Shown piece by piece: positions 13,612-14,131 of a stretch of 14,131 nt of DNA (position 1 is its first letter; the number at the start of each line of letters is the position of its first letter). A program made the position numbers and the translations under genes. The notes below the pieces were generated by a model. That model worked only from the letters and a program-made list of their open reading frames with translations. It was not told the DNA's origin and did no database searches. This DNA is from Clostridia bacterium (GTDB lineage: Bacteria > Bacillota_A > Clostridia > Oscillospirales > CAG-272): positions 1 to 14,131 of the forward strand of contig JAFUQY010000458.1 of assembly GCA_017472105.1 (NCBI GenBank), read 5' to 3'.

Positions 13612-14064
13612 ATGACGGACTACAAAACCTTATGCGCCCAGCTCACTTCCCTGATCCGCGGCGTGCCCCATGTCACCGCAAATCTCGCCAATGCGTCGGC
13701 TCTCCTGTACGATGCCCTCGATGATCTCAACTGGGCGGGATTCTACCTCATGGAGGACGGCATTCTCGTGCTCGGACCGTTTCAGGGAAAGCCCGCCTGC
13801 ATCGAAATCCCCGTCGGAAAAGGCGTCTGCGGAACGGCAGTCCAGCGCGGTGAGACGATGCTGGTAAAAAATGTCCACGAATTTCCCGGGCACATTGCCT
13901 GCGACGGCGCTTCCAACTCGGAAATCGTGATTCCCATCCGGCGCGGCGCGGAAATCATCGGTGTGCTCGATATCGACAGTCCTTCCCTCGCACGGTTTGA
14001 CGAAGATGACCGCCGCGGACTGGAAGCCTTCGTCCGGGTACTGGAAGAGGAAATTTACGCATAA
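13612..14064 (+). CDS. msrC: Free methionine-R-sulfoxide reductase (GAF domain)
   Basis: A 150-residue single GAF-domain protein of the fRMsr/YebR family. The enzyme reduces free L-methionine-R-sulfoxide, not peptide-bound, using thioredoxin. All three active-site cysteines of the E. coli enzyme (C84, C94, C118) are matched: C63 (GKPACIEIPVG), C73 (GKGVCGTAV) and catalytic C97 (GHIACDGASNSEIVIPI). The end of the domain, IIGVLDIDSPSLARFDEDD, is also typical. ATG 13612 has GAAAGGT about 10 nt upstream. Being directly behind a peroxidase gene with no terminator between, it can be co-expressed as part of a small oxidative-damage response, in addition to using its own promoter. Confidence 0.94.
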   Translation: MTDYKTLCAQLTSLIRGVPHVTANLANASALLYDALDDLNWAGFYLMEDGILVLGPFQGKPACIEIPVGKGVCGTAVQRGETMLVKNVHEFPGHIACDGASNSEIVIPIRRGAEIIGVLDIDSPSLARFDEDDRRGLEAFVRVLEEEIYA

Positions 14065-14067
14065 CAA

Positions 14068-14110
14068 AAAAGCTGCCGCAGGTCGGGTGTTCCGGTTTGC
14101 AGCAGCTTTT
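14068..14110 (+). terminator. Terminator after fRMsr
   Basis: AAAAGCTGCCGCA (14068-14080) pairs with TGCAGCAGCTTTT (14098-14110) with one mismatch around a 17-nt loop, followed by GTTGTG. The last 20 bases of the window show no feature. Confidence 0.8.
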
Positions 14111-14131
14111 GTTGTGTACAGGGAAATCAGA

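Noticed and set aside
13590..13724. ORF starting at the ATG inside the AT run before fRMsr
   Set aside because: It has no ribosome site and overlaps the fRMsr gene in another frame with no coding character.

Overview
The window looks like a chromosomal segment of a moderately GC-rich Firmicute, most likely an uncultured gut clostridium of the Oscillospiraceae or Christensenellales type. This rests on AAAGGAG/AGGAGG ribosome sites, SigA-type promoters, short A+T-rich intergenic regions, and a gene set typical of such genomes: a ZmaR-type GNAT, a clostridial MFS protein, an M29 aminopeptidase, an 11-helix NSS transporter, YbaN/DUF454 and a cysteine glutathione peroxidase. The taxonomy is inferred, since there is no rRNA or marker gene. 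I see no phage, transposon, CRISPR, tRNA or rRNA.

Layout. (1) 31-2303: a perfect promoter, a small reading frame that appears broken by one base, a ZmaR-like acetyltransferase and an MFS transporter form one operon. (2) 2305-3765 (minus): an unassigned beta-propeller protein resembling GH32/GH43-fold enzymes. (3) 3854-6047: an Eis-like acetyltransferase followed by a GH43 glycosidase. (4) 6051-6755 (minus): a HAD phosphatase. (5) 6870-9703: an M29 aminopeptidase, then a sodium-coupled amino-acid transporter with its own promoter. (6) 9717-11459 (minus): a GH110 alpha-1,3-galactosidase homologue. (7) 11566-12854: an unrecognised membrane-anchored protein and a YbaN/DUF454 membrane protein. (8) 12929-14110: glutathione peroxidase and free methionine-R-sulfoxide reductase.

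The three glycan-enzyme candidates (propeller protein, GH43, GH110) all lack signal peptides, so they probably act on imported oligosaccharides in the cytoplasm. The last two genes form a small redox-repair pair. The two acetyltransferases and the MFS protein may act on small amines or antibiotics. Each minus-strand gene meets its plus-strand neighbour tail to tail at a hairpin that can terminate both, and starts divergently in a 147-180 bp region holding two promoters. Eleven promoters can be assigned, all with a 17-bp spacer. No intergenic stretch exceeds 300 bases. No dramatic new system is evident. The best leads are the unassigned propeller protein, the cytoplasmic GH110, the frameshifted leader gene, the 12-bp motif shared by the DUF454 and peroxidase promoters, and active-site substitutions in the peroxidase and aminopeptidase.
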